A stretch of DNA of 58,384 nucleotides from Actinomadura sp. KC06 (GCF_004348735.1 NZ_SMKT01000043.1:1-58384); one strand, 5' to 3'; shown: positions 31,202 through 40,183, counted from the first letter of the stretch. Numbers and translations: made by a program. Notes: generated from the letters alone by a model not told the origin.

Positions 31202-32965
31202 ATGCACGTGATCGCCACCGCCGGGCACGTCGACCACGGCAAGTCCACGCTGGTCAGCGCGCTCACCGGGATGGAGCCCGACCGGCTGGCCGAGGAGCGC
31301 CGCCGCAGGCTCACCATCGACCTCGGGTTCGCCTGGACGGTCCTGCCCGGCGCCGGCGAGGTCGCGTTCGTCGACGTCCCCGGGCACGAGCGGTTCGTCG
31401 CCAACATGCTCGCCGGGGTGGGACCGGTGCCCGCCGTCCTGTTCGTCGTCGCCGCCGACGAGGGCTGGATGCCGCAGAGCGCCGAGCACCTGGAGGCCCT
31501 CGACGCCCTCGGGGTGTCCCGCGGCGTGCTCGTCGTCACCCGCTCCGACCTGGCCGACCCGGCGCCCGCGATCGAGGAGGCGCACGAGTGGATGGCCGAA
31601 AGCACGCTGCGCGACCTGCCGGCCGTCGCGGTCAGCGCGATCACCGGGGACGGGCTGGACGGCGTCCGCGCGGCCATCGCCGACCTGGTCGCGGGCCTGC
31701 CCGCACCCGACGCCGCCGCGCCCGTCCGGCTGTGGGCCGACAGGTCGTTCTCCATCCGCGGCGCGGGCACCGTCGTCACCGCCACGCTCGGCGCGGGGAC
31801 GGTCGAAGTCGGTGATGAGCTTCTCAACACCGAGGGCAGGTCCGTGCGGGTGCGCGGCATCGAGGCGCTCGGCGAGCCGTGCGACCGGGTGACCGCGACC
31901 GCGCGGGTCGCGCTGAACCTGCGCGGCGTCGACCGCGCCGACGTCCCGCGCGGGCTGCCGCTGCTCGCCCCCGGCGCCTGGCGGATGGCGGACTCCGCCG
32001 ACGTGGAGCTGCGGCCGATGTCCACGACGCCGCCGCCGGAGCGGCTGATCATGCACATCGGCACCGCCGCCGTGGCCTGCCGCCTCCGCCCGCTCGGGGA
32101 CGGGCACGGCCGCCTGCGGTTCGACCGGCCGCTGCCGCTCCGGTACGGCGACCGCGCCGTCCTCCGCGACCCCGGACGCCGCCGGATCGCCGCCGGGCTC
32201 GTCGTCCTCGACGTCGACCCGCCCCCGCTGACCAGGCGCGGCGCGGCCAAGGCGCGGGCGGCCGAGCTGGCGGGCATGCGCACGGCGGGCGACGTCGCGT
32301 CCGGCCACCTCCGCCGCGGCCTGCGGCGCGGCGCGGAACTGGCCGCGATGGGCCTGCCGGCGCCGGGCGAGCCCCGGCACGGCGACTGGTGGACGGACGA
32401 CGCCCGCTGGGCCGAATACGCCGCTGACCTGGCCGAAGCCGAACGCCGCCACCGCGCCGGCCACCCGCTGGAGCCCGGCATGCCGGTGGCCGCCGCCGCG
32501 CGCCGCCTCGGCATCGATCCCGCCCTGGTGCCTGAGCTGGCCCGCCACGCGGGCCTCGCCTGCGAATCGGGCCTGCTCACCCCGCCGGGCCACGAGCCGG
32601 GGCTGCCGCCCGCGCTCGACAAGGCCGTCGAGGTGCTGGAACGCGACCTGGCCGCCGACCCGTTCGGCGCCCCGAACGCCGGCCGCCTGGCCGAGCTGGG
32701 GCTCGGCAGCGCCGAGCTGGCCGCCGCCGAACGCGTCGGCCGGCTGCTGCGTGTCGCGCCGGGGATCGTCCTGTTGCCGGACGTCGACCGCCGCGCCCTC
32801 GACGTCCTGACCGCGCTGCCCCAGCCGTTCACGCTGAGCGACGCCCGGCAGGCGATGGGCACGACCCGCCGCGTGGCCGTCCCGCTGCTGGAGCTCCTGG
32901 CCGCCCGCGGCCTGACCCGCCGCACCGAGGACGACAGGCACGAGACCCTCGACCCGACAGGCTGA
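31202..32965 (+). CDS. selB: Selenocysteine-specific elongation factor SelB
   Basis: A protein of 587 residues that brings Sec-tRNA-Sec to UGA codons with a SECIS. The N-terminal GTPase has G1 GHVDHGKS, the SelB-type switch region RLTIDLGFAW, G3 DVPGHERFV and G4 TRSD. EF-Tu-like domains 2 and 3 follow. The C-terminal winged-helix part, which binds the SECIS hairpin, includes PFTLSDARQAMGTTRRVAVP. GGAAGGACGAGG precedes the ATG. It is co-directional with iclR and ends three bases before the promoter box of the Mo-hydroxylase operon. Confidence 0.96.
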   Translation: MHVIATAGHVDHGKSTLVSALTGMEPDRLAEERRRRLTIDLGFAWTVLPGAGEVAFVDVPGHERFVANMLAGVGPVPAVLFVVAADEGWMPQSAEHLEALDALGVSRGVLVVTRSDLADPAPAIEEAHEWMAESTLRDLPAVAVSAITGDGLDGVRAAIADLVAGLPAPDAAAPVRLWADRSFSIRGAGTVVTATLGAGTVEVGDELLNTEGRSVRVRGIEALGEPCDRVTATARVALNLRGVDRADVPRGLPLLAPGAWRMADSADVELRPMSTTPPPERLIMHIGTAAVACRLRPLGDGHGRLRFDRPLPLRYGDRAVLRDPGRRRIAAGLVVLDVDPPPLTRRGAAKARAAELAGMRTAGDVASGHLRRGLRRGAELAAMGLPAPGEPRHGDWWTDDARWAEYAADLAEAERRHRAGHPLEPGMPVAAAARRLGIDPALVPELARHAGLACESGLLTPPGHEPGLPPALDKAVEVLERDLAADPFGAPNAGRLAELGLGSAELAAAERVGRLLRVAPGIVLLPDVDRRALDVLTALPQPFTLSDARQAMGTTRRVAVPLLELLAARGLTRRTEDDRHETLDPTG

Positions 32966-32967
32966 CG

Positions 32968-32988
32968 CTCTATATTCTGTGTCCTATG
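32968..32988 (+). promoter_or_regulatory. AT-rich promoter box overlapping the start of the Mo-hydroxylase operon (probably leaderless)
   Basis: CTCTATATTCTGTG followed by TCCTATG. 18 of 21 positions match the box at 36701-36721. TATATT (32971-32976) would place the transcript start at or next to the ATG (32986), so the mRNA is probably leaderless. No ribosome site precedes the ATG. Confidence 0.6.
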
Positions 32989-33492
32989 TCCACTGGGACG
33001 ATCATGCTGACGGTCGACGGCGAGCGCCGGACGCTGACCGTCGACACGCGGACCACGCTGCTGGACGCGCTGCGCGACCACCTCGGCGTGACGTCCCCGA
33101 AGAAGGGCTGCGACCACGGCCAGTGCGGCGCGTGCACCGTCCTGCTGGACGGACGGCGCGTCCTCGCGTGCCTGGCCCTGGCGGTGGCGCACGACGGAGC
33201 GGAGATCACCACCGCGACCGGGCTGTCCTCGGGCGGCGAGTTGCATCCGCTGGCGCGGTCGTTCATCGACCATGACGGCTTTCAGTGCGGCTACTGCACT
33301 CCAGGCCAGATCTGCTCGGCCGCGGGCATGCTCGACGAAGTGCGGGCGGGCGGGCCGAGCCACGTCACCGACGACCTGGAGGGCCCGATCGTCCTGGACG
33401 ACGAGGAGATCCGCGAGCGGATGAGCGGCAACCTGTGCCGCTGCGGCGCCTACCCCAACATCCTCGCCGCGATCCGTGAAGTGGCCCGATGA
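32986..33492 (+). CDS. Molybdenum hydroxylase, 2Fe-2S subunit (PaoA/CoxS-like)
   Basis: A protein of 168 residues. The N-terminal plant-ferredoxin cluster motif reads CDHGQCGACT with a later Cys (LACLAL), and the C-terminal cluster has CGYCTPGQI and CRCGAY. It passes electrons from the Mo site to FAD in xanthine dehydrogenase/aldehyde oxidoreductase-type enzymes. There is no Tat signal at the N-terminus, unlike E. coli PaoA, so the complex is probably cytoplasmic. It is the first gene of the S-M-L operon. Confidence 0.95.
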   Translation: MSTGTIMLTVDGERRTLTVDTRTTLLDALRDHLGVTSPKKGCDHGQCGACTVLLDGRRVLACLALAVAHDGAEITTATGLSSGGELHPLARSFIDHDGFQCGYCTPGQICSAAGMLDEVRAGGPSHVTDDLEGPIVLDDEEIRERMSGNLCRCGAYPNILAAIREVAR

Positions 33493-33521
33493 CCGGAGCG
33501 GAGCGAGGATCATCGGGCCAC
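33481..33521. repeat. 12-bp perfect inverted repeat over the end of the 2Fe-2S subunit gene
   Basis: GTGGCCCGATGA (33481-33492) and TCATCGGGCCAC (33510-33521) flank a 17-nt purine-rich loop containing GGAGCGGAGCGAGGA. The left arm includes the stop codon. A second small GC hairpin (GGGGG-TCG-CCCCC) follows at 33536-33548. It may stabilise or attenuate the transcript between subunits, or be a small dispersed repeat. Confidence 0.6.
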
Positions 33522-33565
33522 CGTCTCGGGGGTCTGGGGGTCGCCCCCCGGAAAGGCAGAGCCGG

Positions 33566-34552
33566 GTGAACCCGTTCGGCTACGAGCGTCCCGCCGACGC
33601 GGGCGCGGCCGTCGCGATGGTGGCGTCCCGCGCGGACGCCGCCTTCCTCGGCGGCGGGACGAACCTGGTCGATCTCATGAAGCTGGGCGTCGCGGGCCCC
33701 GCCCTCCTGGTCGACGTCACCGCGCTGCCCCTCGACCGGATCGAGCCGCTCCCCGGCGGCGGTCTGCGCATCGGCGCCACCGTCCGCAACGCCGATGCCG
33801 CCGCCGACCCGGTGGTCCGGCGGCGCTACCCGATGCTCGCGCGGGCGCTGCTGGCGGGCGCGTCCGGGCAGGTGCGCAACATGGCGACCATCGGCGGCAA
33901 CCTGCTGCAACGCACCCGCTGCGTCTACTTCCAGGACGTGACCCTCGCGTGCAACAAGCGCGAACCCGGCTCTGGTTGCGCGGCGTTGCACGGTTACACC
34001 CGCCATCACGCGATCCTCGGGGCGTCCGAACGGTGCGTGGCGGTGCACCCGTCCGACATGGCGGTGGCGTTGGCCGCGCTCGACGCCGTCGTCCGGGTGC
34101 AGGGCCGGAGTGGTGAGCGGGCGATACCAGTCGCCGACCTCTATACCGGAGACGAGCCCGAGCGCGACACCGTCCTGGCGCACGGCGAGCTGATCACCGC
34201 GATCGACCTGCCGGAGCCCGCCGCCGCCCGGTCCTCCTACCGCAAGGTCCGCGACCGCGCGTCGTACGCGTTCGCGCTGGTCTCGGTGGCCGCCGCGCTC
34301 GACCTCGCCGACGACGGCTCGGTGCGCGACGTGCGCATCGCGTTCGGCGGCCTCGCGCACCGGCCGTGGCGGGCGACGCGGGCCGAGGAGGCGCTGCGCG
34401 GCGCCCCCGCCACCGACGAGTCCTTCCGGACGGCCGCCGACGCCGAGCTGTCCGCCGCCCGCCCGCTGCGCGGCAACGCGTTCAAGGTGCCGATGGCCCG
34501 CAACACCCTGACGGCGGTGCTGCGCGACCTGGCCCGGCCGGACGCCCGATGA
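33566..34552 (+). CDS. Molybdenum hydroxylase, FAD subunit (PaoB-like, with extra Fe-S loop)
   Basis: A protein of 328 residues. The FAD-binding motif FLGGGTNLVDLMK and ATIGGNLLQRTRC are present. An inserted Cys-rich loop (RTRCVYF, ACNKREPGSGC, ASERCVAVHPSD) is the signature of the YagS/PaoB branch, in which the loop carries an extra [4Fe-4S] cluster. The GTG at 33566 is chosen for its position just before the conserved NPFGYERP start and the upstream GGAAAGG. Its stop overlaps the next gene's ATG. Confidence 0.93.
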   Translation: MNPFGYERPADAGAAVAMVASRADAAFLGGGTNLVDLMKLGVAGPALLVDVTALPLDRIEPLPGGGLRIGATVRNADAAADPVVRRRYPMLARALLAGASGQVRNMATIGGNLLQRTRCVYFQDVTLACNKREPGSGCAALHGYTRHHAILGASERCVAVHPSDMAVALAALDAVVRVQGRSGERAIPVADLYTGDEPERDTVLAHGELITAIDLPEPAAARSSYRKVRDRASYAFALVSVAAALDLADDGSVRDVRIAFGGLAHRPWRATRAEEALRGAPATDESFRTAADAELSAARPLRGNAFKVPMARNTLTAVLRDLARPDAR

Positions 34553-36651
34553 CCAGCGCGCCTCCGGGAAGCCGGACGATCGGCGCGCCGGTGCCGCGCC
34601 TGGAGGGACGGGCGAAGGTCACCGGCACGGCCCCGTACGCCTACGACCAGCCGGTCGAGGCCCCGCTGTACCTCGCCGCCGTGACCGCGACGATCGCGCG
34701 CGGCCGCATCACCGCGATCGACACCGCCGCGGCAGAACGCCTGGACGGGGTCGTCGCCGTCCTCACGCACGAGAACGCGCCCCGGCTCGCGTCCGACGAG
34801 AACCTTGAACTGTGGGTGCTGCAGTCCGACGAGGTGGCCTTTCGCGGCCAGCTCATCGGCGCGGCCGTCGCGTCTCGCCCGGAGATCGCCGTCCAGGCCG
34901 CCGGGCTCGTGCGGGTGGAGTACGACGTCCGGCCGCACGACGTCGAGCCGGGCCCCGGCCGCGACGACCTCTACGCGCCCGGCACGCTGACCACCGGGCT
35001 GGAGACCGACACCGTCGCGGGCGACGTCGACGCGGCGATGGCGGCAGCGGCGGTCGCGCTCGACCTGACCTACACCACCCCGATCCAGTACCACGTCCCG
35101 ATGGAGCCGCAGACCGCCGTCGCCCGCTGGGACCGGGACGGCGACGGCGACCGCCTCACCCTGTACGACTCCACCCAGGGCGTCATCCGGATGCGGCAGG
35201 TCATGGCGGCCGTCCTCGGCCTTCCGCCGGGCCGTGTCGAGGTCGTCTCCCCGCACGTCGGAGGCGGTTTCGGCAGCAAGCTGCGGCCGAAGGCGCATCA
35301 CGTCCTCGTCGCGATCGCCGCCCGGACGGTCGAGGGCCGCCCGGTGAAGTTCGCGCCGACCCGTCGGCAGACGTTCGCGGGGTCCGGGTATCGGCCGTCG
35401 ACCGTCCAGCGGGTAAGGCTCGGCGCGGACGCGGACGGACGGCTCACCGCCATCGCCCACGACGCGGTCGGCGGGACCTCGAAGCTCGTGGAGTTCGCGG
35501 AGCAGACCGCGCTCGCGACCCGCACCATGTACGCCGCGCCGAACCGGCGCACCACGCACCGGCTGGCCGCGCTGGACGTCTCCGTCCCGACGGTGATGCG
35601 GGCGCCCGGCGAGGCGCCGGGCATGTTCGCGCTGGAGTCGGCGATGGACGAGCTGGCCGGCGCCTGCGGCCTCGACCCCATCGAGCTGCGCGTCCGCAAC
35701 GAGCCCGGCCGCGACCCCGAGACCGGGCTGCCGTACTCCACTCGCAACCTGGTCGCCTGCCTGCGGGAAGGCGCCCGCCGCTTCGGCTGGACGGGCCGCG
35801 ACCCGTCCCCCGGCACCCGCCTGCACGACGGCTGGCTGGTCGGCACCGGCGTGGCCGCCGCCACCTACCCCGCCTATCCGATCATCGGCCCGTCGAGCGC
35901 CATGATCCGGGCGACAGCCGCGGGCCGCTACCGGGTGGAGATCGCCGCGGCCGACATCGGCACCGGCTCCCGGACGGCCCTGACGCAGATCGCCGCCGAC
36001 GCCCTGGACGTCCCTCTGGACGCCGTCGACCTGCGGCTCGGCGAGAGCACGCTGCCCGCCGCCGCCCCCGCCGCCGGGTCGATGGGCCTGGGCGGCTGGG
36101 GCTCCGCCGTCATCGCGGCCGCCCGCGCCTTCCGCGACAAGTACGGCGTGGCCCCGGCGGAGGGCGCGGAGGCCGGGGCGACGGGCGAAAGCGTCCCGGG
36201 CGCCGGGAAGGTCGCGCTGCACGCGTTCGGGGCCCAGTTCGCCGAGGTCAGAGTGCACGCGGACACGGGGGAGATCCGCGTGCCCCGGCTGCTCGGCGTG
36301 TTCGCCATCGGGCGGGTCGTCAACCCGCGCACCGCCCGCTCTCAGCTCGTCGGCGGGATGGTGATGGGCCTGTCGGCGGCGCTGCACGAGCACGCCGTCA
36401 TGGACCCGGGCCCGGGCCAGGTCGTCACCCGCGACCTGGCCGATTACCACATCGCCGCGCACGCGGACGTCCATGACGTCGACGCGGTCTGGATCGACGA
36501 GACCGACCCGCACTACAACGAGCTCGGCGCGAAGGGCGCCGGCGAGATCGGCATCGTCGGCGTCCCGGCGGCCATCGCCAACGCGGCGTTCCACGCCACC
36601 GGCGTCCGCGTCCGCGACCTTCCCCTCACGCCCGACGCGTTCCTGCGCTGA
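34549..36651 (+). CDS. Molybdenum hydroxylase, Mo-cofactor-binding catalytic subunit (PaoC/YagR-like)
   Basis: A protein of 700 residues, the shorter PaoC/YagR length rather than the roughly 800 of CO dehydrogenase CoxL. It opens with IGAPVPRLEGRAKVTGTAPYAYD. Mo-site motifs are VGGGFGSKLRPK, TVMRAPGEAPGMFALESAMDELA and the C-terminal GAKGAGEIGIVGVP, where Glu is the catalytic base. The loop lacks the AYRCSFR sequence of true CO dehydrogenases, so an aldehyde or N-heterocycle oxidase is more likely. The ATG overlaps the previous stop. No dedicated cofactor maturation gene (XdhC/CoxF) is in the window. Confidence 0.94.
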   Translation: MTSAPPGSRTIGAPVPRLEGRAKVTGTAPYAYDQPVEAPLYLAAVTATIARGRITAIDTAAAERLDGVVAVLTHENAPRLASDENLELWVLQSDEVAFRGQLIGAAVASRPEIAVQAAGLVRVEYDVRPHDVEPGPGRDDLYAPGTLTTGLETDTVAGDVDAAMAAAAVALDLTYTTPIQYHVPMEPQTAVARWDRDGDGDRLTLYDSTQGVIRMRQVMAAVLGLPPGRVEVVSPHVGGGFGSKLRPKAHHVLVAIAARTVEGRPVKFAPTRRQTFAGSGYRPSTVQRVRLGADADGRLTAIAHDAVGGTSKLVEFAEQTALATRTMYAAPNRRTTHRLAALDVSVPTVMRAPGEAPGMFALESAMDELAGACGLDPIELRVRNEPGRDPETGLPYSTRNLVACLREGARRFGWTGRDPSPGTRLHDGWLVGTGVAAATYPAYPIIGPSSAMIRATAAGRYRVEIAAADIGTGSRTALTQIAADALDVPLDAVDLRLGESTLPAAAPAAGSMGLGGWGSAVIAAARAFRDKYGVAPAEGAEAGATGESVPGAGKVALHAFGAQFAEVRVHADTGEIRVPRLLGVFAIGRVVNPRTARSQLVGGMVMGLSAALHEHAVMDPGPGQVVTRDLADYHIAAHADVHDVDAVWIDETDPHYNELGAKGAGEIGIVGVPAAIANAAFHATGVRVRDLPLTPDAFLR

Positions 36652-36700
36652 CGTGCGGGACCGCCGTGGCGGACGTGCCCGAAGAGCCTTGTTCCGCAAA

Positions 36701-36721
36701 CTCTATATACTGTAGCCTATG
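36701..36721 (+). promoter_or_regulatory. AT-rich promoter box of the Rieske operon, ending in a 3-codon uORF
   Basis: CTCTATATACTGTA plus GCCTATG, 18 of 21 identical to the box at 32968. Its final ATG (36719) opens only Met-Val-His-stop (36719-36730); the true Rieske start is 75 bp further on. A leaderless mini-ORF, or an upstream start that does no work, is possible. Confidence 0.5.
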
Positions 36722-36795
36722 GTGCATTGAGCTTGCCGGGAGGGGGCCCGGAGTTCACGGGGGAGCACGGACCGCGAACTGGGAGGGAGCCGGCA

Positions 36796-38115
36796 GTGCT
36801 GAGCCAGGAGAACAACGACCTGATCACCCGCGTGGGCCCGGGAACGCCGATGGGCACGCTGATGCGCGAGTACTGGGTGCCGGCGTTGCTGTCACGTGAA
36901 CTGCCCGAACCGGACGGCGATCCCGTCCGCGTCCTGCTGTTGGGCGAGAAGCTCATCGCCTTCCGCGACACGTCCGGACGGATCGGGCTGCTGCCCGACA
37001 ACTGCCCGCACCGCGGCGCCTCGCTGTTCTTCGGACGGAACGAGGGAAACGGCCTCCGCTGCGTCTACCACGGCTGGAAATTCGACGTCACCGGCGCCTG
37101 CGTGGACATGCCGAGCGAGCCGCCCGAAAGCGACTTCAAGCGGAAGATCAAGCCTCGCGGATACCCGTGCACCGAGCGCGGCGGAATCGTGTGGGCGTAC
37201 CTGGGCCCGCGCGAGGAGCCCCCGCCGCTGCCCGACTTCGAGCAGCTCGACGACGACGTGGAGAACCGGGAGTCGTTCGCCAGCTACCGCGACTGCAACT
37301 GGCTCCAGGTGCTGGAAGGCGACCTGGACACCTCGCACGTCGGCTTCCTGCACACCGGCCACGGCTCGCCCGACGAGGTCGGCGAAGGAACGTTCCTGCA
37401 ATTCGCGTTGCAGGACCAGGCGCCCCGCTACAAAGTGCTCGACACCGACTTCGGCACGACGTACGGCGCGTACCGTCCGGCCGGAAACGACGACGACTAC
37501 TACTGGCGCATCGGCCATTTCCTTTTCCCCTTCTACACGATGACCCCGACCGGGGTACTCGGCCTGCGCGTCGGCGTCCGGGCGTGGGTCCCGATGGACG
37601 ACCACCACACGCTGCAGTTCAGCGTCGGCCTCAAGCGCACTTACCTCGCGCCGCGCGGCCAGCGCGTCGGGATCACCGGGAAGCTGCCGCCGCAGAAGCC
37701 CAACACCACCGGCTGGCTCGGCCGGTTCCGCCTGGAGCAGGACGCCGACAACGACTACCTGATCGACCGCGACGCCCAGCGGCGCGGCGACAGCTACACC
37801 GGGATCGAGTACATCTCCACCCAGGACGTCGCCGTGACGGAGAGCATGGGCCCGATCTACGACCGGACCCAGGAGCGGCTCGGCAGCTCCGACATGATGA
37901 TCATCCGGGTCCGGCGGCGGCTGATCGCGGCCGCGAAGGCCCTCGCCGAGCAGGGCGTCACCCCGCCCGGCGTGGACGACCCCGAGGTCTACCAGCAGCG
38001 CTCCGGCGGCATCGTCCTGCCGAAGGACGCCGACTGGGTCGAGCGCACCCGGAACCTGCGCCGCGCCAGGGTCGAGCACCCCGAGCTCGACCCGTCCGTC
38101 GCGGGCGGCATCTGA
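36796..38115 (+). CDS. Rieske non-heme iron oxygenase, alpha subunit (phthalate dioxygenase-like)
   Basis: A protein of 439 residues. The Rieske cluster is CPHRGASLFFG ... CVYHGWKF, and the mononuclear iron motif is GDLDTSHVGFLHTGH (D, two His). The length and the SQENNDLITRVGPGTPMG start resemble phthalate 4,5-dioxygenase and aromatic O-demethylase oxygenases, which do ring hydroxylation or demethylation using a separate reductase. No reductase or ferredoxin gene is adjacent. GGGAGGGAGC lies six bases before the GTG at 36796, which I prefer over an upstream TTG at 36727. It is the first gene of an operon with an ABC importer, so the imported compound is a plausible substrate. Confidence 0.94.
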   Translation: MLSQENNDLITRVGPGTPMGTLMREYWVPALLSRELPEPDGDPVRVLLLGEKLIAFRDTSGRIGLLPDNCPHRGASLFFGRNEGNGLRCVYHGWKFDVTGACVDMPSEPPESDFKRKIKPRGYPCTERGGIVWAYLGPREEPPPLPDFEQLDDDVENRESFASYRDCNWLQVLEGDLDTSHVGFLHTGHGSPDEVGEGTFLQFALQDQAPRYKVLDTDFGTTYGAYRPAGNDDDYYWRIGHFLFPFYTMTPTGVLGLRVGVRAWVPMDDHHTLQFSVGLKRTYLAPRGQRVGITGKLPPQKPNTTGWLGRFRLEQDADNDYLIDRDAQRRGDSYTGIEYISTQDVAVTESMGPIYDRTQERLGSSDMMIIRVRRRLIAAAKALAEQGVTPPGVDDPEVYQQRSGGIVLPKDADWVERTRNLRRARVEHPELDPSVAGGI

Positions 38116-38143
38116 CCGGCGCCCGGCGAGAGAAGGCGGTCCC

Positions 38144-38395
38144 GTGATGAACGTGGACGATTACCTGGCCATCCCCTACATCCTGGACGTCGTCGCCGTG
38201 CGGGGACGCGACGGCGAATGGGTCTGCCGCCTGGAGTACGAGGAGCTTCCCGGCTGCGTGGCCGAGGCCAGGTCGCCGTTCGACGCCCTGGACAGGCTCG
38301 AAGAGCTCCGCGAGGAGTACATCCGGAAGCTGGTGCGGGAGGGCCGTCCCGTCCCGACCCCTCGGGCGGCCCTCCGGCCGGGGGGCGGCCCGTGA
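38144..38395 (+). CDS. Small HicB-like (RNase H-fold-like) protein
   Basis: A protein of 83 residues. The pattern EYEELPGCVAEARSPFDALDRLEELREEYIRKLVREGRPVPTP, seen here as short blocks LEYEELPGC and AREGRPVP-like, resembles the HicB antitoxin fold (E-LPG-C ... A-G-P-P). No HicA toxin partner is present. It lies between the Rieske gene and the ABC permease, overlapping the latter, so it may be a pathway accessory rather than an antitoxin. The function is unknown. Confidence 0.7.
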   Translation: MMNVDDYLAIPYILDVVAVRGRDGEWVCRLEYEELPGCVAEARSPFDALDRLEELREEYIRKLVREGRPVPTPRAALRPGGGP

Positions 38396-40149
38396 CCGCC
38401 CGGACCCTGCCGGGCGGCGCGGCCCGCGCCGGGCGGATCGTCCGGCTGCGGCGCCGGTTCCTGCCCGCGGACACGCTGGTCGTGCTGCTCCTGGTCCTGG
38501 TGGTCGGGTTCCTGTTCATCTACCCGTTCCTGATGCTCGTCTTCGGGGCGTTCCGCACCGCCGCGCCGGGCCTGCCGGGCGACTTCTCGGCGGACGGCGT
38601 CACCGGCGCCTACAAGGACTCGAAGGTCTGGGGGACGCTGAAGAACTCGGCGCTGTACTCCGGCGCCGTCCAGGTCCTGTGCCTGACGATGGGCGCGTTC
38701 TTCGCCTGGGTGGTGACCCGCACGACGACGCCGCTGCGGCGGCTCGTCACGCCCATCATGGTGCTGGTCTTCGCCACCCCGACGATCTTCTTCACGATCG
38801 GCTGGGGGATGCTGGGACGCGACCCCGCCGGGCTGATCAACACCGGCTACCGGCAGCTCCCGCTGCTCCCCGGCGACTCCGTCGTCAACGTCGAGTCGTG
38901 GTACGGGATCATCGGCGTCACCTCGCTGAAGCTGACCGCGATCGTCTACTTCCTCTTCCTCGGCTCGTTCATGGGCCTCAACCGGAGCCTGGAGGAGGCG
39001 TCCCGGATAGCGGGCGCGGGACGGCTGCAGACCGTCCTGCGCGTGGAGCTGCCCGTGCTGGCCCCGGCGATCACCGGGATCGCGATCCTCGGCTTCACCG
39101 CCGGGCTGAGCCTGCTCGACATCCCGCTCCTGCTCGGCCTCCCGGCGGACATCCACGTGTTCCCGACCGAGATCCTGTCGCACGTCACGGCGGTGACGCC
39201 GTCCGACTACGCGGGCGCGAGCGCGCTGTCGATGCTGCTGGTGGCGATCGTCATCGGGCTCGTCCTCGTCCAGCGGAGGCTGCTCGGGCAGCGGTCGTTC
39301 GTCACCGTGACCGGCAAGTCGGACGACCGCGCCCGCTGGGACATCGGACGGTGGAAGTACGCGTGCACGGCGGTGATCGTCCTGTACGCCCTGCTCGCGG
39401 TGCTACTGCCGGTCGGCCAGCTCGTCCTCGGGTCGCTGCAGCCGTTCTTCGGCGTCTACAGCAACCTGACGACGGCGAACTACACGGCCGTGCTGGACGA
39501 CCCGGAGACCATGTCCGCGCTGGTCACGACGCTGATCGTCAGCGGTGTCGCCGGGCTCATCGGGACGGCGATCGCGGTGGTGGTCACCTACGTCGGCAAG
39601 AACAGCAGGTCGCGGTTCCGGAGCGTCCCGGTGATGGGCGTCTGGATCCTGATGGCGCTGCCCGGCATCACCGTCGGCCTCGCCATCCTCTGGGCGTACC
39701 TGGCCGTGCCGGGCCTCCGCGAGCTGTACTCCACGATCTGGATCCTCGTGATCGCGCTCGCCGTCCACTCGGTGCCGATCACCAGCCGCGCGACGGAGGG
39801 CTCGATCGCGCAGATCGGCACCGAGCTGGAGGAGGCCGCCCGGATCTGCGGGACGTCCGCCGCCCGGACGCTCGTCGTCATCACCGGACGGCTGATCCTG
39901 CCGAGCTTCCTCGTCGGCTGGTTCGTCGCGGCGGTGCTGTCGGCCGGGAACCTGGACGTCCCGATCCTGCTCGCCTCGCCCGACAACCAGACCCTGCCGG
40001 TCAAGGCGTACTCGCTGTACCAGAGCGGCGACGCGGGGCAGGCCGGAGCCGCCTTCTGCGTGATGATGGCGAGCTTCATCGTCGTCCTCGCCGTCGGCTG
40101 GACCGCGAGCCTGCTCCTCCGCCGCCTCGGACGGGGGCCCGCGTCATGA
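38392..40149 (+). CDS. ABC transporter permease, two fused permease domains (Fe3+/AfuB-FbpB-like)
   Basis: A protein of 585 residues with about 12 hydrophobic segments in two halves, each with its own EAA-loop (SLEEASRIAGAGRLQTVLRV and ELEEAARICGTSAARTLVV). Fused permeases of this type serve importers for Fe3+, thiamine or small organic anions such as aminoethylphosphonate. The GTG at 38392 overlaps the stop of the HicB-like gene. The Rieske operon context favours an organic substrate over iron. Confidence 0.9.
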   Translation: MTARTLPGGAARAGRIVRLRRRFLPADTLVVLLLVLVVGFLFIYPFLMLVFGAFRTAAPGLPGDFSADGVTGAYKDSKVWGTLKNSALYSGAVQVLCLTMGAFFAWVVTRTTTPLRRLVTPIMVLVFATPTIFFTIGWGMLGRDPAGLINTGYRQLPLLPGDSVVNVESWYGIIGVTSLKLTAIVYFLFLGSFMGLNRSLEEASRIAGAGRLQTVLRVELPVLAPAITGIAILGFTAGLSLLDIPLLLGLPADIHVFPTEILSHVTAVTPSDYAGASALSMLLVAIVIGLVLVQRRLLGQRSFVTVTGKSDDRARWDIGRWKYACTAVIVLYALLAVLLPVGQLVLGSLQPFFGVYSNLTTANYTAVLDDPETMSALVTTLIVSGVAGLIGTAIAVVVTYVGKNSRSRFRSVPVMGVWILMALPGITVGLAILWAYLAVPGLRELYSTIWILVIALAVHSVPITSRATEGSIAQIGTELEEAARICGTSAARTLVVITGRLILPSFLVGWFVAAVLSAGNLDVPILLASPDNQTLPVKAYSLYQSGDAGQAGAAFCVMMASFIVVLAVGWTASLLLRRLGRGPAS

Positions 40150-40183
40150 AAGACCACGATCACGCGACGACAGGGGAGGCGAC

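Noticed and set aside
32986..36651. Carbon monoxide dehydrogenase (CoxSML)
   Set aside because: The catalytic subunit lacks the AYRCSFR-type loop and the FAD subunit has the PaoB Cys insert, so a PaoABC-like oxidoreductase fits better.
36727..36795. TTG at 36727 as the Rieske start
   Set aside because: The extra N-terminal residues do not resemble the family and there is no ribosome site, whereas the GTG at 36796 has GGGAGGGAGC six bases upstream.
38144..38395. A HicAB toxin-antitoxin system
   Set aside because: There is no HicA-like gene on either side, and the protein is embedded in an ABC transporter operon.
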